Source of the DNA: Pristionchus mayeri
Taxonomy: Eukaryota; Nematoda; Chromadorea; Rhabditida; Neodiplogasteridae
Length of the DNA: 64,000 nucleotides
Direction of reading: 5' to 3'
Assembly (NCBI GenBank): GCA_036245805.1
Contig: BTRK01000006.1
Span: 36,770,901-36,834,900 of the forward strand
Both the position numbers and the translations under genes were made by a program. The notes under the pieces were generated by a model. That model ran no database searches, was not told where the DNA came from, and worked only from the letters and a program-made list of their open reading frames with translations. Below are positions 38,401 to 50,243 of this stretch, in pieces; position 1 is the first letter of the stretch, and each line of letters opens with the position of its first letter.

Positions 38401-41400
38401 TGCAGTTGCGAAATGTGAGAAGGGAAGATGCAGGGATTGAGGATAATCGAAGTTGAGAGAGGAGAGGACAGGGGAAAGGGATGCTTACCGTTATTCCATA
38501 GAGAATGGGAATCGACCTTGGGCAGTTAAGGGAGAAATGGAAGGGAACGAGGACTTGGGTCGATGCATAGGCGAGAGATAGAGAAGGAGAGAAAGGGGAA
38601 GGTAATGGCGATCCATTGACTATTCAGAGAAATCAAGGAAGAATTGTTGATCAGGATGAGTGGAAATGGCTCCTCCGAGAGGTACAGTATGGACTAGAGA
38701 GAGAGAAGGAGGAAGAAGGTGGGATGAGATTAGGCCTGGGCCAGTCAGTTACTCGGCACACTGGGGAAGAGATAAACTCCACTTGACTGCATCGTCAAAT
38801 TCAATTTGATCCCCTCCTCTCCTCTCTCGTTTCTTTGCCCTGTGCCCACTCCCGAAAGGTAGTCAGTAGTCAGTCTCCCGCTCAAAACCCTTGCGAAACA
38901 GGTGGAAAGTAAGCTCGAAAATAAGATTAATTCGAGGAAATGTTTCGAGCAGGGCAACTGCCAATCTCTCTGGGGCGAAACATGCAAGGGACGGCGCTCT
39001 TTCTCTCGATAATAACTATTTAATATGGGAACGGGGCAGGTGCCACAATGAAAGGAGAGATGAAGGAGGGTGAAGAATGCTAAATGTTCCTCTCGAATGC
39101 CATTCTGAAGAAACAAAAAGGCCAAATGGCTCATGAAATGCAACTGTTTCTGCGCTCGAATGCGCAGAACCAGCGGCCCTCTCTCATTCTCTCCAAACCC
39201 AATGCTTGAGACTCGAAACTCGATTATGGGAAAAGGACGAATCCCTTTCACGGATTCTCCCCCATTCAGAGATAGGACCGAATCGTGGGAACAAGGAAAG
39301 TGGGAGCTCTGCAACCCCGTCGGATTACGGAGAGCAGTGAGATGAGAGAGGGGAGGAGAGATGGATGCAGAAGGAGAAGGGGAAGAAAATGAGTGAGAGC
39401 CTATGAAATAAGTAATAAGGAGGTTTGGAGATCTCGTGGAAAGGAAGAGGAGAGGAAGACTCATGCAGACCTCCTAAGATGATGAGTGCAGAGAGAGTGT
39501 GGAGAGGAGAGAGGGAGAAGAGAAAAGGAAGGTAGGGGAGGGGGAAGGAGCAACGGGAATGGTCTCGACGAGGGATGATTTATCGAAGGTAGCAGGAGAA
39601 AGCCCCTATGGGCAGGCGGTGAATCATTGTCGTTCCATCGATTATGACAATACGTAACCGAATTTATTACTGTACTATTTTCGAGCAAGTCACTCGCTGC
39701 AAAACACTAATTAAAAATGGCCGAAGTCATCTCTCTTCCTATTTTCGCAGCTTCCTTTCACACTGCACTATGAGCAAGGCAATGAATGACTGAAGAATAT
39801 GGGAGGGAGAAGAGGGGAAGAGGGCATCTGAAGACGAGACCCAGAAGGTCAAAACATAAGCAAGGGTGGTAGATTCTTGCTTGGGAGGTGAAAAGGCGAC
39901 CGCTGACAGTTCTGTTCTCTAACCATCTGTCACTCGACCAGCTATTTGTTGCCCGTACTAAGGAACTCCCCCTCTCTTTAATCTTTTCCGAACACGTTAA
40001 TCGCGATTGGAAAAGAGATGATGGATGAGCGAGGGAAGATCGGGTAGAAAGAAGGTTGTGGGGATTGCTGATCCCAACTCGCACCCAAACCCGCTCTAAT
40101 TTACCATTCATTTGAGTCTCTCCCTCTCCATTTCGGAGTCTCTCCGCTTCCTCTCTCGGAGCAGGGAGTAAATATAAATCCTCGTGAGAATCCGCAGACC
40201 AATCGTCAACTTGAAATGGAGTGAGGGGATTACCACGAAGGAACTCCCTTGCAGGGAGGTCTTTGCTTCGAAAGACTGATATTGACAAAAAAATGTGTTC
40301 CTACTGTACTAGACAGGTGCTTTCTTCCGTATTGATTACGCAATTTGCAGGAGTTGACGTCCTCGTAGATCAATCAATCTCCGCCCAATGATGATAATTG
40401 TTTCGAGAGAAGGATTAAGCAGAGACGGCTGAGCTATTATTGAGAGGACTCGAGACTTAATAGAGTTGTGACCCTAGGCGGAGGAAGAGATCGGAGAGTG
40501 CTTGAGTGAGTGAGAGGGAGACCGCTCTTCCTCTTTTCTCATACGAGAAATGAAGTGAAGCGTAAAGAGAGTACTCGCGCCGGTGTGCGCAGAATTTGAA
40601 TAGAGAACAACGGAAGGGACAGGGGAGTAAAGTACGGAACTGGAAGAGAAGTCTGGGGAGGTGTCATGCATTTCAGCAAAAAGTATGAGAGAGAATTTAT
40701 TCGAGGAAGTGGTGCAAAAGGCCAATCACGAAGCTCTGGTGAGATGCTAACTGGGCACCTAGTTTGGCATACGCTTTGAACAAAGGATACGCAAGCGAAG
40801 CTGATTGCATGTTTTCTTGATTGGCCGGAGAAAAAGCCTGGATTACCACCCTGCCGATGGCACAAAAAGAGCTTCGGAGTGGGACGCAAAATAAAGGAGA
40901 AATCAGCTGGAATAACCGGTACTCCAGACAGTAATCTATCCGTAAAGAGAGCTTCAAACAGAGGAGTCGAGAGGCGACGACGACGATACTGACAAGGGGA
41001 AGGAGGGAGGAGTGGAAGGGTGACATGGCGTTCGTAAGAATTGTGCGTGATTCAGCACACGAATTGATGAGAAATAAGCACGCGAGGGAAAACGAACGGG
41101 GTTATCTCAGAGGGAACAGAAGAATGGGAGGGAGAGGGGCCAATCAAATTGAATGGGGATGAATATCGGGGAGGATGAAAGGAGTGAGGGGTTGATTAGC
41201 GAGGAACTCACAGATGGCTGCCACTTCTTCTCATTTGTTTGGCGCCTAATTCACTTGGGGCAGTTCACACTAGAGTGGCTGATGCTGTTATGCACGATCC
41301 GCTGATTGGATGACCCGTGCAACTTCTTGGCTTGTCGAAGAACTGTGCCTACACCCCTCGCTGAAGTCTATAGCCACCTCAGGCACAAATACAAAAGGCA

Positions 41401-43059
41401 TAACAAAACCGCGGTCATCGTTCACTCCGCACATTCCATATGTGAATGGGAGAAGCGAATGAGCGGGAATGACTAAAAAAGAGGAGAAGAAGAAGGGGGC
41501 AGCGCTTCCTGTTGTGTGCCATGCGAGATTCGCGTAAAAGTCGCCAATGAGAGAGAGAAGAAGTGGACTATCGTCTCTCCTTCCAGTTACGACTGCGCAG
41601 TTACGAGCACGAACTAAGGCAACAGTCTCTAAAACAAGAACTACAATCGAGTGCAAGTATCGTTGCAGGAGGAGACAGATCAAGGCAACCACCAGTGATT
41701 GTTTTGCAATTGGCGAATACCGAAGGCGACAATCGGTGAGATGGAAGGAAAACGACTGAGAGAGGAGAGAAAGTAGAGGCGAGAGAATATATTATTGGAT
41801 TACACACAGGGGGGAGGGAGGGTGGAACGATCATCTCAAGTATATTCTGAACACGTGTGACAAATACGACGGAGTCGACCTTCGTCATCTGGGGCATATG
41901 GAGGAGAGACAAATGGTCGAGATGGAAGAAGTACTCTCGCCTCTGAAGGAGAGATCGCAGCTAATAAAGGAGGAGGGGTTCGTTTTCCCCTTCTCCATTG
42001 GCTGATTCGACGTCGAATTGGAGTGTATTGCAGAGGGAGAAAGCCGGATAAGGTCTTCTGCAAACATGGGAGAAAAGTTGATGATGATTGAGAGAAGGAG
42101 GAGGAAAGAGGAGACGGCAAATTAGAGGAACGAAGAATCAAGTGATTCAGTGGAGAGAGAGGGGGAGGGACAACGATCAGGAAGGAAATGGTCGAGGGAC
42201 GAGATTGCCCAAATTTCCAGAATGAAATCGAGCCAAGTGCAAGTCTCAAGGAATAATGGCTCTCGCCCTTGGATATACAATGGGATAAGTGACCAGAGGA
42301 TGCAGATGTGAAAGCGAGACCTCATCTCACGCCAATCTCCCCTATCTCCTCTCCTCCAGACTAGGCCTCTCTTCTTTTACGGTCACGGATAGCCTATAAA
42401 AGGTACGGGATCTCTCCCTCTCCTTCTCCGATCCCCCGTAACGCGATGACCATTACATGACATGATGAATGCGAGATATACTTGAAATGGGATCTGAGAG
42501 TCGAGAATGGAAATGCGAACGGGGAGGGGAGGGGAGAGGTGTTCAGGAGAAATACATAGAAGAGTGAGTCATTACTGAAGGATTCAGTCAAGCAAAGTGC
42601 AGAGATCGATCACGTCTGAAGCCAATTCAACCGAGATTTCCGAACTTAGACAAAAAAGAAACAGAAAGACGAGAGTGGCGGGGGGGGGGGGGGGGCACAA
42701 AATAGAGAGAGAATGCGATGCTACCCTTTGAAGTGCTTTATACAACGGCGATTCCATCGTTCTGTTTGGCTTCTTTGGAAGAAGAAGAAGAAGAAAAGAA
42801 GGCGGTCTCATCAGTCGAACGAACGGGGAAACAGGTGATGAAACGGTCGGAATGAGACAAGTTGAATGTGTTCTTATCTAGGCAATCCATCGAAATGCAC
42901 CATAGAATGGTATGGACAAATGATAAATAATGAGATCAGAGGATATCGTTGTCGAGAACGATGAATTTGGTAAAAAGAACTACCACAAGAGGTCTCCGAG
43001 ATTTACAATGAGTATTGATCAGTGGAATTGTGAGCGAACTCTGAGCGCTATCTTGAAAC
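35452..43059. other. 7.6-kb GA-rich region upstream of sax-3, no gene recognised
   Basis: Purine-rich on the plus strand for most of its length. Long minus-strand frames (39464-38745, 40288-39758) and a plus-strand frame (38135-38440) are present but show no domain, signal peptide or consistent splice structure; CT-rich frames lack stops by composition. It is the likely sax-3 promoter region. Confidence 0.5.
42680..42695 (+). repeat. G homopolymer, 16 nt
   Basis: Uninterrupted run of 16 G (C on the minus strand). Confidence 0.95.
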
Positions 43060-43779
43060 TCAGAGAATGATACGTTCAGCGTGTTGGTATCCATTGTTTG
43101 AGTAACTGGCCACCTCCTTCTCGTCTACTGTCGACTGAAAAACACAATTTTCAGTGCAAAAGTTAACGAAAACCAACCGCAATCGAGTACATGGAGACAA
43201 CGGAGGCGCTCTCGTAATCGAAGACTATGCTGTGGTAGATAAACCTGCAAATTAATGATAAAAAAATAATCGAAAATATTGATGGTAAAGCGAGCAAATG
43301 GTAGAAGAATTGTTAAATCACCTGAAGAGAAGTCGCAGAGCAACGATACCAGCAATGAAGAAGATGAGGCAGATTATTAGAGTAGCGATTTCGAATCCAC
43401 TACAGGGCTTGCTCGCACTCTCGCCCATCCACTGAAGAAACATTCGAATTTATAACTTGGTCAGAAACATGAATAAGAATTACAGGGAGAAAATAAGTCT
43501 AGCAAAGGGAAGAAGCTAGTTTGCTTGCACTACTTCCTGTTGCCAAAATGGTCTCCTAAAGCGAGTCTCCCTCTTGATATTTTGCTCGCTGACTACTTGG
43601 CAACCAGAAAACGAGATTGAGTCCGAGGAGCTATTAGTCATCAAGTCAGTCCGATACAATGCAGTACTGATATTTGATCTTTGGCTTCTGATACAGCACG
43701 CTACGATATCACATCATCATCATAATCTCACCTCTTCGTTGTCTTCGATGCCGCCAAAGTTCTGGAATCGCGACCCCAT
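43060..43779 (-). CDS. Small single-pass membrane protein, 99 residues
   Basis: Exons (minus) 43779-43732, 43431-43322, 43244-43178, 43134-43060, all in phase. The start lies about 20 nt after an acceptor (TTTTTGCAG), as expected for trans-splicing. The protein has a hydrophilic N-terminus (MGSRFQNFGGIEDNEE), one long hydrophobic segment (IATLIICLIFFIAGIVALRL, about residues 31-50), and a hydrophilic C-terminus ending HAERIIL. There is no signal peptide, so it is a signal-anchor or tail-type membrane protein. Exon 3 could also be read 15 nt further to an immediate stop; the spliced version is preferred because exon 4 has a strong acceptor and an open, acidic/polar frame. No known family recognised. 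Confidence 0.65.
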
Positions 43780-44390
43780 CGCCGCCGGAGTTCGAATACT
43801 GAATTCCAGGCTTGCCAACTGCAAAAATATGTGTTGAAATTCGCGTGAGCTTGAATCTACGAAAGAATGCCAAGTCCATTTAGCAGAACACACACGCGCT
43901 TATTAAGAGGATCACGAGAGAAGGTACGCAAACGAAGGAATGATGACGACAGAGAGAAGAATCTACACTGTGGCTGAAACCAAGCTACGTCTAGAGAAGT
44001 GTTGTAAACGAAGTACATTGACTATTTGCAAGTAACAAGTCGAGTACTCGCGTAATAGGAGAACGGGAGGTAGTAAAAGTGACTGGGTGAGAGGTCTTGT
44101 GACAGTTACTCGGGTGAACGGGAGGGTCAGAAATTCGGCTCATACGACGTGGCATAGAATGGAAAAGAGAGCGGGATTCAGTGTGAGCATCGGAGCTGTC
44201 GGGATGAATTCTCTTCTCAATCGGGCCTGAAGAAACAATGGAGGAAAGGGCGGAGAGAGAGAGAAGAAGGAGAAGGAGAAGGGGAAGGTAAGAACGGAGG
44301 TGAGAGAATCGGAAGACGAACCAAAGGAGAGGAAAGCACCACTTCTCCATACCACTGTAGACTAATCAGGTTTGAGAGATTTACAGGAAT

Positions 44391-45127
44391 CTAAGAAGTG
44401 CCGTAAAAGAGAAGCGAGATTGAGAAGATGATGGCAGCGTTCGAGCCCATAAACACAGAAACGATAAAAGGAGTGGGCGATTTGATGCTCGATCCGCCTC
44501 TCATCGATCCCTCTGACTTCCAACTGTTTGTACAATCTCCTCCTGGAAGAGTTTCTTGCCACGACAGAGAAGAGCAGCCTCTCGCTCCTGCTCCCCTTGT
44601 CTCTCACTCTCGTTGAACGTCTCCGTTCTCTTCACCTCCACTATATCGCTACTGACCCCTGACGAATTTTGCAAATCTCGTATTTTCGAAATATATCGTT
44701 GCAAGCGATTTCCCTTTCCGTTGCTAGGATTCGCTTGCGTTTCCTGTGAATTCGCATGATGCTGGAACGGGCAGAAATAATTGGATTAGATTCGGGTTGG
44801 AGTCGCTGCCCTGAGGACAAAGCAAGAACGGATAATAGCAAAGAAGTCTGGTGATGATTGACAGATGAATGGAGAGAGGGAGGGGCTATTCAGGGGGTCA
44901 GCAGCGAAATCGGAGGCGACAACGAGCCGATTCGACCATTGTTGTACAGCCACATATGGCAGTGATCGAGAGAAGTGAGGGATGATAGACAGCCGATCGA
45001 CGGCAGAAAGGCAACAAAGAGGGCGAAGAGTGCGCGGAAGGGAGAGACAGAGGAGGGCAAATCGGATAGAGTTAACTCCGTCATTGGGGTTATGTTGGAT
45101 CAGGTTCATTGATATTCGAAGCGCCAT
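44391..45127 (-). CDS. Putative tail-anchored coiled-coil protein, 118 residues
   Basis: Exons (minus) 45127-45077, 44761-44608, 44542-44391, phases 0/1. The middle exon is polar and helix-prone (NRLQRYISKIRDLQNSSG, DIVEVKRTETFNE). The last exon ends in a hydrophobic segment (FIVSVFMGSNAAIIFSISLL) and then FYGTS, suggesting C-terminal membrane anchoring. Donor GAGA|GTGAGA and acceptor CTTCCAG of the last intron are good. The first exon is the least certain: its ATG is the first after an in-frame stop and GGA|GTTAAC gives the right phase, but other upstream exons are possible. The unspliced middle frame reads on to a stop at about 44500. Family not recognised. Confidence 0.5.
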
Positions 45128-47096
45128 TCTGTTCCTTGTTCCTCACATCAACCCAAATGAACTACATATCATCAAGTCAACTCCTTGCCTCGACCCGCTG
45201 GCCCTCTCTCATGCATAAGTCATCCCATTCATCCGTGTACACAGCGGTTCTTCCCTCCCCCTCTCCCCTCCTCCTCTTCCTTCTTTTTTGCATCCCTCTG
45301 CCTTTCTCTCTCTCGTTCAGCTGTCCTTTGACTCGGTGCCTGTCGCACTGTTTCTGATCTGACCGCCTCCTTTCTTAGGCCAGTAGTAATCGATCGCAGT
45401 TTGACCATAACAAAGGCGATCTAAACCCGAGCACGGTCGGGTCCAATATGGTGAATCTCTCCCCTATTCCGCCTCCTTTTCTTCCCTCCGAACCCTCATG
45501 TTTCCGATGGATGGAAGGTGCTGCGTCCTCTTGCATTTCCAAGTCTCGTCGCTCCCCCGCAGGAAGGAAGAAAGGGGCGAATATCCAGACATCACAGTGC
45601 ACTCCATGCTATTCTTACGCTAGACAGCGTTGTTGCTATGCGCTCACTCAAGCTGTGATCTAGCACTTTAAGGGGAGTAAGATGGGAACCTCATTATATC
45701 CACATGGTTTCACTTCGAATCTCACGAACCACGAGCAGCTCCTCCTCATTTGCCGCCCATCCCCGTGCAGTAAACTCGTCTCCTTCCGATCACATGGCTG
45801 CACTTTTTTATCCCATCTTATTTCGTCGATTTGAAGGAAGTGTCCGAACCTCTTAGCTTAACGCCCCTTTAATGAATCATTCCGTATTTCTATTTTTCTT
45901 GTTCTCTCTCCAATCATTCACGCATAGCGTATCGCCGAATATTTCCAATCATCATTGGAAGTGTTTCCTCCCCATTCCTTGCCCTTTTTGCAAACTTCTC
46001 ATGTTTCGGATGCCGACTTTTCCCGCTCGGCGATTCTCACACAGCCCTCATTACCCTCGTCTCACTTCCCATTTCCCTCCTCCACTCTTAGTCGGAATCG
46101 TTCGTTTTCCAACTCATCCCGGCGGCTATTAACCTTTCCCCTAAGGGCTTTCCTCACTTTTCCGCCCTCCCACCCTCGCCTCCTCCCTTCTCTTCCCCCC
46201 TCCTCAATTACCTTCCATCTTTCCTCTGATGGACACTCCAATCCCTTCTTATTCCACTCCCTTTCTTCGCTACTTCTCTCCATCGCGACTAGTTCCCGGA
46301 TCAAAATATGCATGAGAGATCGATTCGAACTTGTAGGTTAACGATGCTGGAGGCAGAGCGAAGTTCCCGCGCCAGCATCCTCTTCCAGCGGAGGAGGGTA
46401 TGTTGCTTTGCTCTAGAAATCATGAAAATGTCTCCAAAACAGTAGGATAGTCGAGTTTCTTAGGAACAAGTATGCTATGAGCTTCCATGAAAATATTACT
46501 TCGTGAATGTTCGCACCTCGGAACTTACAGTGCTGCATGTAAAAATTGCGTGGAAAAATGCCTAACACCTTTACCTTTTTTTTATGTACAGATGGTGTTG
46601 TTAGAGGTATATTCCTTGCGATTGTTCAGCAGTATATCTCAGTTATGATTTACAATCACTCGGTCGGGCTGTCACGGGCTTCTGAGAACTAGCGACGATC
46701 ATCATTAGTATGACTAATAAGAAGACAAACAGAATAGAACCTAGATTCTACAAGATGCACTGACGATTCGTGAGCTTGTTAGTAGAGTTGCTATGCTCCC
46801 TTCACATCTCTGCTCTAGTGGTCTGAAGGGAAAGAATACACCCGATAATTTACTTATTTCTTGCCTTTCGGGCGCTGAAACTACTCATTTGAGGAGTTCT
46901 TCGAGAGTTCTCCGCAGCCTCCTCCTCCCATCTTCCTTCCCATTCCTACAGTGAGTCAATCGTCCTAGAATCAGTTCCCCCACGTTTTCACTTCGAAGTA
47001 ATCAAGTATGTTTGCCTGATGACACTCTTCCCTTGTTCTTGATATATCGGAAGAGAACAATAGAAGTGAATCAGTAGATCAGGAGGAAGGGGGAGG
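45128..47096. other. Intergenic, pyrimidine-rich on plus strand at 45.2-46.3 kb
   Basis: CT-rich DNA with stop-poor frames but no protein-like content. A possible short exon at 46344-46397 (starting MLEAERSS, donor AGG|GTATGTT) could belong to the hypothetical gene at 47 kb; I could not join it convincingly. Confidence 0.4.
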
Positions 47097-47977
47097 ATGT
47101 CATCCTACGCAGTAGGCCACTGTTTGCTTGTTTGTCAGAATCCTGATTCAAGAAACGATATGTATTGTGTTAATGCGGGGTATGAATGTAATGGTGGATT
47201 CTGGAGTGTTGTGGGCGGAGATTTTGTTTCAGTCTCTCCACCCTTTCAGACTCCTCCAGGTCATTCATCTCGAATGAGTCGATTCGATTTCTGTCTTTCC
47301 ATGGATACGAAAAGAGGCTCATCCGTTCCTGCCAGGTTCCTCATTCCTTTTTTTCTGGTTTGATATTTTGATGATACCCCCACCCCCGCTTTCCTCTTTC
47401 TATGTACATTTCCCACTCATTTTTTAGTACCCAAGGGATGCACCAAAGTGTCATAGACTGTAGTGGATACGAAATCAGCCAATTTCCGAGCTGTAGATTC
47501 AACTATCGATACTTCTCAGCATTCTCTCCTTATTAGTCAGTTTCCTCCCCTTGCTACTGCTGAATCGATCCCAGGGAGTCTCAAGATTCACCAATTAGCG
47601 ATATTCCCCGAGTAATCTCATGCCACTCTCGTTACATGACACACGGATGACGCACGCACGTCATCTGGCATTTGTAGTCGACTGTTGATCGAAGAAAAAT
47701 TACCAAACGTGCAACTTCTTTTGTGCAATAAATCGCCCCAATGCATGACTATAGGACCCTCGAAGGGGCGAAACAGCTGCGATCCCATGTAAGAGTGTGC
47801 TATGAGGAGAGCATCTGCCCTTGCACACCCATCACACGATGCGACTGTTGTTATTGTAGCGCGAAGCCACCTGCGAAGCCGAAGAGGACCTTCGCCCACG
47901 ACATAATCATGGCCGAGCTAGCAGCTGAAGAGAGTGAGCCAGACGATAGATGGGATGAAAATCAGACCATTATCTAA
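47097..47977 (+). CDS. Hypothetical cysteine-containing protein, 5' end uncertain
   Basis: The 3' exons are well supported by matching phases: 47250-47335, 47428-47535, 47678-47788, 47860-47977. They read MSRFDFCLSMDTKRG, QSVIDCSGYEISQFPSC, RFNYRYFSAF, LPNVQLLLCNKSPQC and GRNSCDP, then a Pro/Lys-rich stretch (KPPAKPKRTFAHDII) and an acidic end. An upstream segment (about 47140-47207) with YCVNAGYECNGGFW joins in frame either through a 42-nt intron or by read-through; the in-frame ATG at 47097 is used here only as a provisional start. The cysteine-rich part looks extracellular, but no signal peptide was found. One donor (TA|GTCAGT) is weak. I do not recognise the family. A mariner element is inserted 58 bp after the stop. 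Confidence 0.6.
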
Positions 47978-48035
47978 TATTCTCACAATGGATTCGAAAA
48001 ATGAACCGAAAGCTGAGCTGAAAACTGAATATCTA

Positions 48036-49280
48036 TTGGGGTGTCCGGAAAGTTCGTATAATGCTTCGGAAAAAAAGTCAGTTTGAAATCAAATGCAGTG
48101 ATTGCGCAATCTTTTTGTCAACAATGTATTGCATCATTCTGACGTTGAGTAGTGAGAGGATTTAATCAGTCTCCTAGTTGCTACATTGATTCTTGTGATC
48201 GACTCCCATCTCTACCTCCGAGCAGTTTTACTTCATTACTACCGTCTTGGCCGATCCGTGAAGGAGACCCACTCTGAACCTGGCCCAGTCGGAAGGACCT
48301 GACGCCCCCCTCCATACCCTTCTGCTATAAGTGGTTCTCCCGCTTCAAGAAAGGGGAGTTTGGTCTCGATGATCAACCCCGCTCTGGACGCCCTCCCTCC
48401 CTCGATCAGCCTCTCGTTCTCCGCACACTGAAGCGCAAGCCCATGGCCAGTGTGCGTGATTTGAAGAAGGATACTGGTACTCCCAGATCAACGGTGTCCG
48501 ATATCCTCCATCGATCTGGGAAGAAGCCGAAACTCCCACAAGTGATTCCCCATGACCTCTCCCCAGAACAGCTGAAAAATCGTGTTCAAGTCTGTCGGGA
48601 ATTACTCCATCGTAGATCCAATCTTCGATGGGTCAATTCCATCATCGCTACAGATGAGAAGTGGATCACGTACGATAACCCTGCGAGGAGACTGCAATGG
48701 GTGGATGCAGATGAGAAGCCCACGCCCGTCCCGAAGAAGGAAGAGCACGGAAAGAAGGAACTCTTCTGCTTCTTCTTCTCAGTGCTCGGTCCCATCTACT
48801 GGGAGATCCTCGCCCCTGGCACCAGCATCAATGCCGACCTCTTCTCTGAACAACTGGAAGATGTCGCGATCAGAGTCCCTCCCATACTCCCGAACCAGGG
48901 CAAAATTCTTCTTCTGATGGACAATGCTCGCCCACATCGAGCGAAGATGACCCAGAAGAAAATGGACGAGCTGAAGATCGAGAGGATTCCCCATCCACCG
49001 TATTCCCCGGATCTCTCCCCATGCGACTACCACTGCTTCCGCTCTCTCTCTGACTTCTGCAAAGGAAAGAAGTTCAAGAATCGAGATGAAGTTGTAAGGG
49101 CTTTCGTGAACTGGGCGGTCTCGAAGAAACCCGCATTCTGGAAGAAAGGAATCGAGACCCTGCCCAATCGCTGGAGGGAGGTAGTGAGAAAGAAGGGGGC
49201 ATACATTGGTCACTGAGAATTGTAAAGCATTGAATAAAAAATAAAAACAAAAAATTATACGAACTTTCCGGACACCCCAA
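48036..49280 (+). mobile_element. mariner-family DNA transposon, 1245 bp, TA target site
   Basis: Perfect 27-bp terminal inverted repeats begin TTGGGGTGTCCGG at 48036 and end with the complement at 49280. TA dinucleotides at 48034-48035 and 49281-49282 are the target duplication. The length and single transposase gene are typical of mariner. The perfect ends suggest fairly recent insertion, but the gene is damaged near its N-terminus. It lies just downstream of the hypothetical gene ending at 47977, likely in its 3' flank. Confidence 0.95.
48443..49216 (+). pseudogene. mariner transposase, N-terminus frameshifted
   Basis: The open frame from the first ATG gives 257 residues covering the second helix-turn-helix and the full catalytic domain: Asp71 in ATDEKW, Asp160 in MDNARPH and Asp195 in SPCDYHCF, with 34 residues between the last two (D34D, mariner signature). 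The missing first DNA-binding helix is present upstream but out of frame: HYYRLGRS at 48234-48257 and WFSRFKKG from 48332. The spacing (98 nt) and shifts near 48276 and at a run of six C around 48304-48309 suggest two single-base insertions. The copy is probably inactive unless internal initiation yields a partial protein. Confidence 0.9.
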
Positions 49281-50243
49281 TACTTCCAAAATTGTCTATC
49301 AACAATGACCATCCGCCTTAGTACCGGGAGACATAAATATGCCATGTTCAAAATCTAGACGGCCCCATTAAATCTTATCCAGAGTCTCAATGCAGATATC
49401 ACGTTGAGAAAAATCTATCTTGTAAACAATAATGGTCGATTCCGTTGCTGGGGCGAGAAAGGAGAAGGAGAATGAGGAATTGGAGAAGATGAGGACGAAA
49501 TCTGAAGCGATCAACGGTCGTGAATCGAGCAGAGAGGCAAGTGGAGGACAGAATGAGGCTTGTTATACCTTCTTTACTCTTTGGAATGTTGTCTAATGGT
49601 GAAACAGTGACTTATTGCCAACCCATTTCCCCGCGCCTCTGTTTCTGCCATGTTTACCATAATCCTCACTCTCTGTCTCCTCCCTTTCCAATCACTCAAC
49701 TCATTCGACAATGAGTCGTAGGCGCTTGATTCGCAATCACTTTCCCTCGTTGTACTATGGCCCCTCCATTGATCCAGTAAGTTATCTCAGAGATATTACA
49801 AGTAGGGATCTGTTTCGTTGATATTTCAAAGAGCGCTGCCGCTAGCCATTTAAAAGTCCCCTATTGAAAGTTTCTACACACAAAAATGCCTGAATGAACA
49901 GCGCAAGTGAGTGGGTCTACTGCGCTAAAAGAAGCTCACTTCCCCATTGAATTGTGCTGAAAGCTAGAGAATGTGCACTATTAGTTCGTATTCTTGTTGC
50001 GACTCATAGCAAAGCCAACGGTGCAATTTATTGTTGAGGATACGCGTAGTGATGATTCATTATTTGTTTGAAATAACCCATTCTTCGAATACGGATTCTC
50101 TGGCATGTCTACTCCGTAGATCGCTGCTCTGTCTGGTTGTTCAAATGAGTCTGGTAAATCATCTTCTTTATCGGGCACTTTAGGCGAAGCGTGAAAGAGG
50201 AAGAATGAGCAGGCAGGGAAGCAGTGGGCGACAGGGCAGTAGT
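49281..50243. other. Intergenic, nothing recognised
   Basis: About 1 kb between the mariner end and the next minus-strand gene. No exons, RNA gene or repeat was recognised; it should include the 3' UTR of the secreted-protein gene to its right. Confidence 0.4.

Noticed and set aside
38135..38440. 101-codon plus-strand frame rich in Lys/Arg/Cys
   Set aside because: No signal peptide, no domain, isolated in GA-rich DNA; cannot be separated from chance.
38745..39464. 239-codon minus-strand open frame
   Set aside because: Lies in CT-rich strand where stop codons are rare; Ser/Leu/Pro/Phe-rich content without domain, signal peptide logic or splice context.
39758..40288. 176-codon minus-strand open frame
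   Set aside because: Slightly more balanced composition but no recognisable domain and no supporting exons on either side.
44362..44607. 81-codon minus-strand frame over the tail-anchored gene's last exon
   Set aside because: Out of frame with the phase-matched model that yields the hydrophobic tail.
47618..47899. 93-codon minus-strand frame
   Set aside because: Shadow of plus-strand exons that join in phase.
48779..49351. 190-codon minus-strand frame over the mariner
   Set aside because: Antisense shadow of the transposase.
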